Both the position numbers and the translations under genes were made by a program. The notes beneath the pieces were generated by a model, which was not told the DNA's origin, made no database searches, and was given only the letters and a program-made list of their open reading frames with translations. This document shows, one piece after another, positions 9,131 through 16,491 of a stretch of DNA of 61,714 bases. The first letter of the stretch is position 1; the number at the start of each line of letters is the position of its first letter. The stretch spans positions 1 through 61,714 of the forward strand of contig JAJZOL010000147.1 in the NCBI GenBank assembly GCA_021811565.1, in the 5' to 3' direction. The stretch is from a bacterium (GTDB lineage Bacteria > Armatimonadota > Chthonomonadetes > Chthonomonadales > CAJBBX01).

Positions 9131-9189
9131 TTACGGTTGAGCGGCAAATCGTTTTTTTTCATTATAACACAGGTCTCATAAATACGCTA

Positions 9190-9218
9190 AAACTGATGGA
9201 TGAAAAATTCACCATCAG
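9190..9218 (-). terminator. Hairpin at the end of the terpene cyclase gene, possible attenuator or terminator
   Basis: Read on the minus strand, CTGATGG is followed by a short AT-rich loop and CCATCAG, then TTTT. An inner TGAA/TTCA pairing could lengthen the stem with one bulged T. It overlaps the cyclase stop codon and precedes the prenyl synthase fusion by about 60-90 nt, so it could reduce read-through into the downstream gene or stabilise the upstream message. The U-tract is short, so efficiency as a terminator is uncertain. Confidence 0.45.
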
Positions 9219-10981
9219 CCATGAATCATTTTATTTTTTTGCAATTTGTACCGCCCCAGAGCTTCCAAAGTCCAAATAATAGGATACAACTTTTCCGAAT
9301 ACCAAAGGCTTGTGAAATAGAGGCCAATTGGCGCTGGATTTTCGTAGGCACGAGTACGGCAACCTCTCAGCAAAAAATCAACGCCTCTCTCAGCCTCCTG
9401 GATATGGCCGCACGCCAAAAGAGCGATCACGGATAACGAAGTTTCCTCCATGGTGGAGAATATTCCTTTTCCGCCGCCCCATCCCCCATCATCGTTTTGA
9501 ACATCCAGAAGATAGTGAACTCCTTTATCCCTTTCCGGCTGCAGTTCATTCAGTTCTCCCAGCGCCAATAGGACTCGGCTCGCCCCCACCACTCTGTTCT
9601 CGCCATGCGGAGCGTACTGATTACCGAACCATAGTGGAACCCATGAGCCATCCTCGCATTGATTTTTTTTAAGCCATTCCAAACCTCTTCGAATGCTGTT
9701 TGACACATTCACATGGGATAACATCTTGGCATAAGGGGAGATGGCTCGCAAGGCGTGTGCGGTAATATCCGGACAACTTCGATCGAAAGGCAATCCGCTC
9801 CAGCCTTTGCAAAAGGTCGGCCATCCGCCATCGTCGTTTTGAAGTCGCAATAACCATTTCAACCCTGCCCATTCCCGCGCCTCTCCTTGAAGACGATAGA
9901 GCGCTATTAGCACAGCCGATGTATCGTCAGCGTCAGGAACACTACCCGGATGATGATTCCATCCCCACCCACCCGCATCCGCTCCCGTGTAGGGATGGCG
10001 AACGAGTTGTTGCCGCCCATAAAGCCATTCCTTAATGGCCAGGGGATCGATTCCCGGGGAAAATTCAATCCATTTGAATAAGCTCAAAATATGAGATGTG
10101 ATCCAAACGGAGAGGTTCGTATCTATCGGCCAACTTCCATCAGGACGCATGGACCAACGGAGAAATGCGAAACATTTTTTGGTGATGGGATGCTGAGGGT
10201 CAAAACGATTCGCCAGAGCCATCGCAACAAAGGAGGTTAAGGGAGTCGCATCAAGAAAACCACCATGGGCGGGCTGGATCTCCTCCAATTTCTCCATAAC
10301 CTTCGGAATGCACACCTGCCGCAAAGCTCCTGCAAACGGATTCGCAGTGGGGTTTCTTTGTTCCACCAACATTCCGATGGCGATCAATGCCGGGAGAGCG
10401 TAACTAACCACTCCTAGTTTCAGGAATTTAAACAAGCCCTGCGGAACTGCCGCCAGCTCGAAAGGCAGATCCGGCACGCACTTCCAATCCACCAATCCCG
10501 CAAGGGCGCAATTCATCAGTATCGGCGCTGAAAAAGTTCGATCCTCACTGTATAGCTCGAGAACGCCTTTTGCGACCTCACCGTTATGGTTGACCAAAGC
10601 CTTTTTCAACCATGCGTTCATCCCCTGCAATGCATTGGTAACGAGCAGGTGTTTCAAGTCCGCTATTTTTTTTTCATTCAGACGAATTGCGGCCTTCACG
10701 AGCAGAGTGGTGGAGAGATTTGAGGGACTGTCAGTGGTATCCCCCCATCCTCCATCCGGATTCTGATGGACCAAGAGCCATTCCAAACCTGCATGCAATC
10801 TTTCTTCATCCTCGGGTTCGTTTGAAAATGAGAGAGCGGAAAGAGCGGTTGCGTTGGATAAGGCTGACGAGGATAAACGCCCCTCCCAATGAGAACCCTC
10901 AATAATCTCCTTGGCGAGGATGCTCTTCAACTGCACAATCGCTTCATCAATTTCAGGGTTCAACAGGGAGTTCAGTGACAT
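9215..10981 (-). CDS. Squalene-hopene cyclase-like class II terpene cyclase
   Basis: 588 residues, a little shorter than typical squalene-hopene cyclases (about 630-720). Alpha/alpha barrel repeats of the QW type are seen at 73-79 (QNPDGGW), 381-387, 441-447 and 495-501, plus MRPDGSW at 288-294. The catalytic acid motif DxDD of class II cyclases is intact as D350-A-D352-D353 followed by T354. N-terminal HWEGRLSSSALSNATALSAL and C-terminal PIGLYFTSLWYSEKLYPII are typical of the bacterial cyclase clade outside classical hopene synthases. It should protonate and cyclise a linear polyprenyl chain. The gene starts inside the end of the radical SAM gene (10 nt overlap). No squalene synthase or HpnCDE is in the window, so the true substrate is open. 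Confidence 0.92.
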   Translation of the reverse strand: MSLNSLLNPEIDEAIVQLKSILAKEIIEGSHWEGRLSSSALSNATALSALSFSNEPEDEERLHAGLEWLLVHQNPDGGWGDTTDSPSNLSTTLLVKAAIRLNEKKIADLKHLLVTNALQGMNAWLKKALVNHNGEVAKGVLELYSEDRTFSAPILMNCALAGLVDWKCVPDLPFELAAVPQGLFKFLKLGVVSYALPALIAIGMLVEQRNPTANPFAGALRQVCIPKVMEKLEEIQPAHGGFLDATPLTSFVAMALANRFDPQHPITKKCFAFLRWSMRPDGSWPIDTNLSVWITSHILSLFKWIEFSPGIDPLAIKEWLYGRQQLVRHPYTGADAGGWGWNHHPGSVPDADDTSAVLIALYRLQGEAREWAGLKWLLRLQNDDGGWPTFCKGWSGLPFDRSCPDITAHALRAISPYAKMLSHVNVSNSIRRGLEWLKKNQCEDGSWVPLWFGNQYAPHGENRVVGASRVLLALGELNELQPERDKGVHYLLDVQNDDGGWGGGKGIFSTMEETSLSVIALLACGHIQEAERGVDFLLRGCRTRAYENPAPIGLYFTSLWYSEKLYPIIWTLEALGRYKLQKNKMIHG

Positions 10982-12546
10982 GATTTTCGCATCGGCGCCT
11001 TTTTGGATTCTTTCTCATCGGAAGCGGTTCCATATGAGGGGCTTTTCCGTGAGTGCAATCTCCTCATATTGAGCAAAAGACTCCACTCAAGCACCTGACC
11101 TCGCCCCATCCCTTGCATGAGCAACCTCTTCCCCAAACCAACGCCGGCTCCGGACTGATTGTCCCAATACATTTTGGGAGTCCAATAAAAATTCAGGTTG
11201 TAGCATCTCTTAATCAAATCCCAATGAGACCGACGCAGATCGTTCGGGTTCGGAGACCGTGAGCCATCCACGGGGGCGTAAAGAACCGGAAACACAGTGA
11301 CGCGCTCATTCGAAAGACGTTCCACCCATTCCATCGTCATTTGGATATCGTGTTCCGTCTCGTAAGGCAAACTAATAATAAGACTTACCAGAGGAAAGAA
11401 GCCTGCACATACAAGCCTGCGCACTTGATCCTCGGAAAATTCCGCCCAAGCGTCGGCTCCACCGCGTCCCATCTTGGCTCCGCCTCCGTTTTTCCTTAAT
11501 AGCGATCCACTGGCGGTTTCAACGCCAATATTCACCCATGGGTATTCATGCCGCTGCCCCCGCGTTAGCAATAGGCGTATTTGATGCAATTGGTCATCGG
11601 AATACTGAGACACGCTTAGCACATTGCAATGATCGAGTTGGATCAGCTTTAACCCCTCCACCTCCCTCACTTTTTCCAAGAGGCGTATGGGACTATCCGG
11701 ATTCACTTGCAAGCCGTTTGCGCCGTAACGAAAAAAATCCTCGCTAAGGATGGCGATGTTGGGTTTACCCGTCTCCACGTTCGTGCGAACGTCCTTGATA
11801 ATCGTCTCATGAGGCAGGTGTATCATCGCGGTTTTACGAATGGTGCAAAAGGCGCATCCCAAACCGCATCCTCGGCTTATCTCGACCACGCCCATGGTAC
11901 TCGGGTGTCGTATGGGTGGGATATTTTCGGCGGAAACCGATTCCCCTTCGATTATGGACGGGATTTCGTCTCCGGAAACAATCCTGTGAAAGATGGAGGA
12001 TACGTTTCCCTCTGCGTACCCCGTAACCAGATAGTCAATGGGAAGCTCCCGCGAGGCAATTCTCTCTCGCAACTGCCAAGCTCCGGGGCCTCCAAGCACC
12101 ACTTTCACATGGGGATATGCATTCTTCAATCGCCGAATATTCCCCATCAATTTGCGAAACATTCGATAAGGGTAAATGGAACCACCGGAGATGCCGCACA
12201 TGGTGGAGCTATTCATGCCAAATCCGGCAGGTTCACCGGAGGAGACTGCGATAATGGCTGTATCCTCTCCAACGAAATCCGGGAGAGAATCCGGATCAGC
12301 AACCACCACTTCCCCTTCGGTAAATCCGCCCGCGAGAAGAGCCGCCTCAATTCGTCTGAGACCAAGGGGGGCAAACTTCGCAACGCCGCCTTCCGAGGCA
12401 GGTCGTTTCATCAAAAGGTGCGTCATCAAAAAAGAGGGTGTGGTGGTCGTTTGACTGGCCGCTAGCATTCCGTCGAAAAGCAGATCGTAATCGGCTATAA
12501 GTGTGCGATCCGCAGTTAGCAGGATTCTGCAGCCCTTTCCATTCAA
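10972..12546 (-). CDS. B12-binding-type radical SAM enzyme of the terpenoid locus
   Basis: 524 residues. An N-terminal Rossmann-like region (about 60-195, including VVADPDSLPDF and VVLGGPGAWQL) resembles the cobalamin-binding half of B12 radical SAM proteins, although no clear DxHxxG cobalamin-ligand motif is seen. The radical SAM motif is C227-x3-C231-x2-C234 (SRGCGLGCAFC), followed by a TIM-barrel core with LIQLDHCNVL and VNIGVETASGSLL, and a C-terminal extension. Known relatives methylate or rearrange lipids and other small molecules (for example HpnP, HpnH). It overlaps the ferredoxin-like gene upstream by 4 nt and the cyclase downstream by 10 nt, which strongly suggests one operon and a job on the same product. 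The exact reaction is not predictable. Confidence 0.9.
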   Translation of the reverse strand: MNGKGCRILLTADRTLIADYDLLFDGMLAASQTTTTPSFLMTHLLMKRPASEGGVAKFAPLGLRRIEAALLAGGFTEGEVVVADPDSLPDFVGEDTAIIAVSSGEPAGFGMNSSTMCGISGGSIYPYRMFRKLMGNIRRLKNAYPHVKVVLGGPGAWQLRERIASRELPIDYLVTGYAEGNVSSIFHRIVSGDEIPSIIEGESVSAENIPPIRHPSTMGVVEISRGCGLGCAFCTIRKTAMIHLPHETIIKDVRTNVETGKPNIAILSEDFFRYGANGLQVNPDSPIRLLEKVREVEGLKLIQLDHCNVLSVSQYSDDQLHQIRLLLTRGQRHEYPWVNIGVETASGSLLRKNGGGAKMGRGGADAWAEFSEDQVRRLVCAGFFPLVSLIISLPYETEHDIQMTMEWVERLSNERVTVFPVLYAPVDGSRSPNPNDLRRSHWDLIKRCYNLNFYWTPKMYWDNQSGAGVGLGKRLLMQGMGRGQVLEWSLLLNMRRLHSRKSPSYGTASDEKESKKAPMRKSCH

Positions 12547-13370
12547 TTGCGTCTCCCATAAATTGAATCCACTTGATCTATTAGTGCGTCCAACTCGTCC
12601 ATCACGATATTTGATGTTGCAGGTTCAGGCTTACTGATACGAACAGGTCTGGTGCACTCCTCGCAAGTGGGTGCGCCCGGGGAAGGGATTAGGAACGGAC
12701 CCTCCTGACCGCATTTTGGACATTTGGCTTTCGTTCTGGTGTAGTACATATGCCTAGCTTGCCTGTCCGGTTGCATTAGCAATCCTGGCGCCCCGGCAAT
12801 TGCAGGATCCTTTGCATAGAGAGGAAAGATAATCGCCCCATTCGGACAGATGCGACTGCAAGCAGGACAGCCCGGCTTGCACAGATCCGGATTTGCAACT
12901 TGGACCACGCCGTTTTCGTCCGTCTCGTGAACACCAAACAGACAAAACTGCAGGCAGTTCAGGCAGTTTGTACATCTCGACCTGTCCACAACCGGATACC
13001 ATCGAACAAGCTGTCGGGTTTGCAACACATTAGGGTTGGCTGGCGTAACAGTGTTATCCTCGGGGAGTGCGCCCCATGCCGGATCAGAGGGGATATCCGA
13101 AAAATGATAGCAGATCAGAGATTGTCTCCCCACGTTGTGTTTACGCAATAACCACTCCGCAGGGCGGGGATGTAACCATGAGATGAATATAATATCCCCA
13201 TCCATTTTTGATAGCTCATCCCAAATGCAATCGTTTTCAGATACGTGATACAGATGCGGGGTCACGGTAACCGCCACTCCGAATTGTCCGGAGAGTTTGC
13301 GAATAAGTTGATTTTCCTGGGGGAGAGAATCCACTTCTCCGCTTCTGGACAGTATAATGTTAATTGACAT
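12543..13370 (-). CDS. Ferredoxin-like protein with two 4Fe-4S motifs and a zinc-ribbon-like tail
   Basis: 275 residues. An N-terminal domain of about 100 residues (MSINIILSRSGEVDSL start) is not recognised. Then come two cluster motifs: C133-x2-C136-x2-C139-x3-C143 and C164-x3-C168-x2-C171-x3-C175 followed by PNGAI, which would hold two [4Fe-4S] clusters. A CPKC (217-220) and a CEEC (236-239) pair form a likely zinc ribbon. No signal peptide is seen, so it is cytosolic. It is the first gene of the minus-strand block and its end overlaps the radical SAM start by 4 nt. It may deliver electrons to the radical SAM enzyme, or to the DUF116 domain; this is inference from position. GAGG lies upstream of the ATG. 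Confidence 0.85.
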   Translation of the reverse strand: MSINIILSRSGEVDSLPQENQLIRKLSGQFGVAVTVTPHLYHVSENDCIWDELSKMDGDIIFISWLHPRPAEWLLRKHNVGRQSLICYHFSDIPSDPAWGALPEDNTVTPANPNVLQTRQLVRWYPVVDRSRCTNCLNCLQFCLFGVHETDENGVVQVANPDLCKPGCPACSRICPNGAIIFPLYAKDPAIAGAPGLLMQPDRQARHMYYTRTKAKCPKCGQEGPFLIPSPGAPTCEECTRPVRISKPEPATSNIVMDELDALIDQVDSIYGRRN

Positions 13371-13464
13371 ATCGCTTATGTCCTCTGAATGATGAGGAAT
13401 GAATCATGCCTCATATCGACATGGTTCAATGGAAAATAGGTAATTACATGGCAAAACAATCATT

Positions 13465-13494
13465 TTGGCAATTTGTCCTTTGCTTTTATTATAT
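13465..13494 (+). promoter_or_regulatory. Possible sigma70-type promoter for the exported electron-transfer genes
   Basis: TTGGCA (13465-13470) and TTATAT (13489-13494) are 18 nt apart, in the 194-nt gap between the divergent terpenoid and electron-transfer blocks. The leader would be about 65 nt. A small inverted repeat (ATGAGG at 13392-13397 with CCTCAT at 13409-13414) lies in the minus-strand leader. No riboswitch fold is evident. Confidence 0.35.
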
Positions 13495-13564
13495 CATTAA
13501 GACAGGAACCCTCGCCACGCGTGGAACATCTCCTAAGGGCCCAAGGCTTTACATCAACTAATAC

Positions 13565-15013
13565 ATGAAAAACAAGATCATCTCCTGGGGAGTGCCCATA
13601 GGCGTCACGCTGACTTGTGTCGCCATTCTTTTGGGTCTTATAATGCATGAACAGCGGATAAACAATTTCCCTGAACGCCCGCTAAACGTGGAGCCGGCAA
13701 AGACTATTCAAAAACAAAACGTGGCGCAAACCGCCGCTCCCACATCCTCGACTCCATCCACCACGGCGACAACGGCTCCAACTCAGCAATCATCCTATAA
13801 ATTCACCGGGGTGAATGTTGCGAATCTACCAGGCTCCTGGCCCTGCTTTCGCGGCCCAAACCACGATGATATCAGCCCGGAAAAAGTGGCGTTATCGTCT
13901 GACTGGCAAAAAAATCCTCCTCATCTCCTGTGGTCGATAAATTTAGGGGAGGGATACGCCTCGGCGGCAATTGAGCATGGCAAGGTCTATGTGCTGGATT
14001 ACGACGAAGCGCACCAGGAGGATGCCCTACGTTGTCTTTCCCTTGCAAACGGTCAGGAGATATGGCGGCAATCCTATCCCGATCCTATCAAGCGCAATCA
14101 CGGAATGAGCCGAACCATTCCGGCGGTTTCAGGAAAATACGTGGTTTCCCTCGGACCGCAATGCCACGTGTTATGCGCGGATGCCGACACGGGGAAAATA
14201 TTCTGGCAGATGGACTTGGTCAAACAGTTTGGAACCACTGTGCCGCAATGGTACGCGGGACAATGCCCCCTCATCGATGGGAATAATGTTATCCTCGCTC
14301 CGGCGGGAAATGTCCTGATGATCGCGGTGAACCTTGCGACAGGGAAAATCGTCTGGCGAACGCCGAATCCGATGGGATGGCAAATGACGCACTCCTCGAT
14401 CGCGAAAGCCACCTTCCATAATCAATCCATTTATGTCTATTGCGGCAGCGGTGGAGCGGTTGGCGTCTCGGCGAAGGATGGCTCCATACTCTGGCAAACG
14501 ACGGACTGGAAGGTGAGCACAGCCACCGTCCCCACTCCCATCTGCCTTCCCGATGGTCGTATCTTCTTCACGGGGGGATACGGTGCGGGCAGCGCGATGA
14601 TGCAAATGACCGAGCAGGGCGGCAAATTCTCAATCCAGACGCTTTATCGATTAACTCCCGACGTTTTCGGATCTGATCAGCAAACGCCTATTTTATACAA
14701 AGGTTATATTTACGGCGTGCGATCCGGTGGGGAGCTTGTCTGCCTTAATCTTAACGGGCAACCCCAATGGACCAGCGGAGCCACTCGACGTTTCGGGCTT
14801 GGACCCTATCTAATAGCCGACGGACTGATTTTTATCATGAATGATTCGGGAGTACTCACCATGGTGCAAGCCACGCCGACAGCTTATCACGAACTGGGAG
14901 ATATTCAAATCTTGAGCGGTCCGGATTCCTGGGGTCCAATGGCAATCGCGGGTGGCTTGCTAATCGCAAGGGACCTGAACAGAATGGTCTGCTTGGATAT
15001 GCGCTTACACTAA
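13565..15013 (+). CDS. Membrane-anchored PQQ-type beta-propeller protein (quinoprotein-like)
   Basis: 482 residues. N-terminal signal anchor at about 7-27 (GVPIGVTLTCVAILLGLIM), then a Thr/Pro/Ala-rich linker to about residue 75, then a beta-propeller opening with WPCFRGPNHDDISPE, the common start of Planctomycetes/Armatimonadota PQQ-like repeat proteins. Repeats such as GKVYVLDYDEAHQEDALRC, GKIFWQMDL, GKIVWRTPNP and GSILWQTTDW mark successive blades. The domain would lie outside the cytoplasmic membrane. Such proteins may bind PQQ as dehydrogenases or be structural propellers like BamB; the cofactor ligands cannot be confirmed. It opens a plus-strand group that continues with an NHL protein and Fe-S proteins, which supports a redox role. 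Confidence 0.85.
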   Translation: MKNKIISWGVPIGVTLTCVAILLGLIMHEQRINNFPERPLNVEPAKTIQKQNVAQTAAPTSSTPSTTATTAPTQQSSYKFTGVNVANLPGSWPCFRGPNHDDISPEKVALSSDWQKNPPHLLWSINLGEGYASAAIEHGKVYVLDYDEAHQEDALRCLSLANGQEIWRQSYPDPIKRNHGMSRTIPAVSGKYVVSLGPQCHVLCADADTGKIFWQMDLVKQFGTTVPQWYAGQCPLIDGNNVILAPAGNVLMIAVNLATGKIVWRTPNPMGWQMTHSSIAKATFHNQSIYVYCGSGGAVGVSAKDGSILWQTTDWKVSTATVPTPICLPDGRIFFTGGYGAGSAMMQMTEQGGKFSIQTLYRLTPDVFGSDQQTPILYKGYIYGVRSGGELVCLNLNGQPQWTSGATRRFGLGPYLIADGLIFIMNDSGVLTMVQATPTAYHELGDIQILSGPDSWGPMAIAGGLLIARDLNRMVCLDMRLH

Positions 15014-15087
15014 GCAGCCGATTGAATTGCAATATAACTCGATAAATTATTTTTTTTCTTGACAATTTGAATTTTTCGAAGATAATA

Positions 15088-15175
15088 CAGGTAAATGCAA
15101 AATTCGAATTTCAAGTATTTCACCGAGAGTGAAAGGAGCAAAAGTGGCCTCATTTTCTGACTTTTGCATTTACCT
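15088..15175 (+). repeat. Dispersed 88-nt element with conserved inverted ends, copy A
   Basis: The ends form a perfect 14-nt inverted repeat, AGGTAAATGCAAAA and TTTTGCATTTACCT. The element matches the minus-strand copy at 30307-30395: 29 of the first 33 positions and 16 of the last 17 are identical, while the middle differs. It sits 85 nt upstream of the NHL gene. It could be a small palindromic mobile element, an operator or a structured RNA leader. No target-site duplication is obvious. Confidence 0.75.
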
Positions 15176-15260
15176 AAATAGATAGGACAATGATCAACGT
15201 ATCGCTCACACCTTGTTTCCGGGGTTTGGATGTGATGTTTTGCACATTCCGTGATAAGCC

Positions 15261-16208
15261 ATGAAATGGCGATTGATATTACTCGGCTTAGTTGCCATTC
15301 TCTTTGGATTATGGGGGATCGTCTTATGGAAAATCGCCCCCCAATCAACCACTGCTCTGGATTCATTCCAAGCCATAAGAAACGTCCCCGAAAAGTGGCT
15401 TACATGGAAGGAGGTCGCCTCTTACCCGTTGCCAGCCTCCGGAGTTAACGATATTGCGGTTGACGGAAAAGGAAGGATATACGCGGCATGCGACAAGGGC
15501 TTGCTGATCTTCACACGGAAGGCTCAGCAGCCAAATGTGGTTCCTACTCCCGAGCCTCCTATGTGCGTTGCACTGCAGGATGATAAAATATATATGGGCA
15601 TAAAAGATCATATTGAAGTCATCTCGCGATCCGCGAACCAAATCGTAAACTGGGCGCCGCCCGCGATCAATGCACAAATAATAAACATTGCAGTGAATAA
15701 ATCATACGTTTATGCAGCGGATGCAGGAAATAAGCTCGTATGGAAATATGATATTCGGGGAAACATTGTTGGAACGATTGGGCGCCCCGATCCCGCTAAA
15801 GATATCATGGGGTTCATATTACCCAGCCCGCACTTGGACATTGCGATCCAAAGAGATGGCAACCTGTACGTAAACAATCCCGGGCGCCATATGGTGGAGG
15901 CATTCACTCCGAATGGTAGATTGATTTCATCGTTCGGGGGGGGAGGGAACTCGATTAATAAGTTCTGCGGATGCTGCAACCCTATTCGTATCGCCTTGCT
16001 ACCATCCGGGGATATCGTAACTTCGGAAAAAGGGTTGCCGAGAGTGAAGGTGATCAAACCGAATGGATCATTGGATAGCGTGATTTTGGGTCCCAAGGCT
16101 TTTTCACAAAACACCGATGATATCCCTATTGCCACCGATGCGCAGGGAAACGTATATATCGCGAACAATTACACAAAGCAACTGAACGTATACGCCAGGG
16201 ATAATTGA
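15261..16208 (+). CDS. Exported NHL-repeat beta-propeller protein
   Basis: 315 residues. The N-terminus (MKWRLILLGLVAILFGLWGIVLW) is a signal anchor. The rest is built of NHL/SMP-30-like repeats: VNDIAVDGKGRIYAAC, INIAVNKSYVYAADAGNKLVW, HLDIAIQRDGNLYVNNPGRH and IPIATDAQGNVYIANNY. A short CGCC stretch (residues about 236-239, NKFCGCCNPIRIA) is unusual in such a propeller and could bind metal or form a disulfide. It precedes two Tat-exported Cys-rich proteins by 52 nt and probably belongs to the same operon. It could be a scaffold or electron-transfer partner outside the membrane; no enzymatic motif is seen. There is a weak Shine-Dalgarno. Confidence 0.82.
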   Translation: MKWRLILLGLVAILFGLWGIVLWKIAPQSTTALDSFQAIRNVPEKWLTWKEVASYPLPASGVNDIAVDGKGRIYAACDKGLLIFTRKAQQPNVVPTPEPPMCVALQDDKIYMGIKDHIEVISRSANQIVNWAPPAINAQIINIAVNKSYVYAADAGNKLVWKYDIRGNIVGTIGRPDPAKDIMGFILPSPHLDIAIQRDGNLYVNNPGRHMVEAFTPNGRLISSFGGGGNSINKFCGCCNPIRIALLPSGDIVTSEKGLPRVKVIKPNGSLDSVILGPKAFSQNTDDIPIATDAQGNVYIANNYTKQLNVYARDN

Positions 16209-16260
16209 CAGAGACACACATCTCCCGGCGGGACAAATATCTGAAAGATTTAGGCGCGAC

Positions 16261-16491
16261 ATGAATAATGATGTAAAAAACAGGCGGGAATTCCTTACGG
16301 GAATCATTCGCGGGGCGATGGCAACCGCCATGGTTGGAGGAATCGGAGCGATGGTTTTTCGCAAATCACGCGGATGCCCCGAACTTCCCATCTGCACGCA
16401 ATGCGGTTATTACGGCGATTGTGACCTTCCACGAGCCTTGGAAACTCGTCAAGCGGAAAGGATCAAAACAGATGGCCGCCACCGACAATAA
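16261..16491 (+). CDS. Small Tat-signal cysteine-containing protein
   Basis: 76 residues. NRREFLTGIIRGAMATAMVGGIGAMV is a twin-arginine signal (RREFL) with a weakly hydrophobic helix. The short mature part keeps three cysteines, CPELPICTQCGYYGDC counted as C-x6-C-x2-C with one more at the end of the run, so it may bind an Fe-S cluster or metal. The last 20 nt overlap the next Tat gene, so both are surely co-translated. It is not a remnant of a longer frame: the reading frame is complete with its own stop. I recall no characterised family; it may be a small exported subunit of the neighbouring ferredoxin complex. Confidence 0.7.
   Translation: MNNDVKNRREFLTGIIRGAMATAMVGGIGAMVFRKSRGCPELPICTQCGYYGDCDLPRALETRQAERIKTDGRHRQ

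Noticed and set aside
11707-12465. A 252-codon plus-strand open frame across the radical SAM gene
   Set aside because: It lies entirely within the well-supported minus-strand gene, has no recognisable motif and its protein is of shadow-like composition.
9215-13370. Classical hopanoid operon
   Set aside because: The cyclase is of the right superfamily, but HpnC, HpnD, HpnE, squalene synthase and HpnA-type genes are absent in the window.
13371-13564. Cobalamin riboswitch ahead of the B12-type radical SAM operon
   Set aside because: No B12-box-like sequence or fitting hairpin array was seen; only a small 6-bp inverted repeat.
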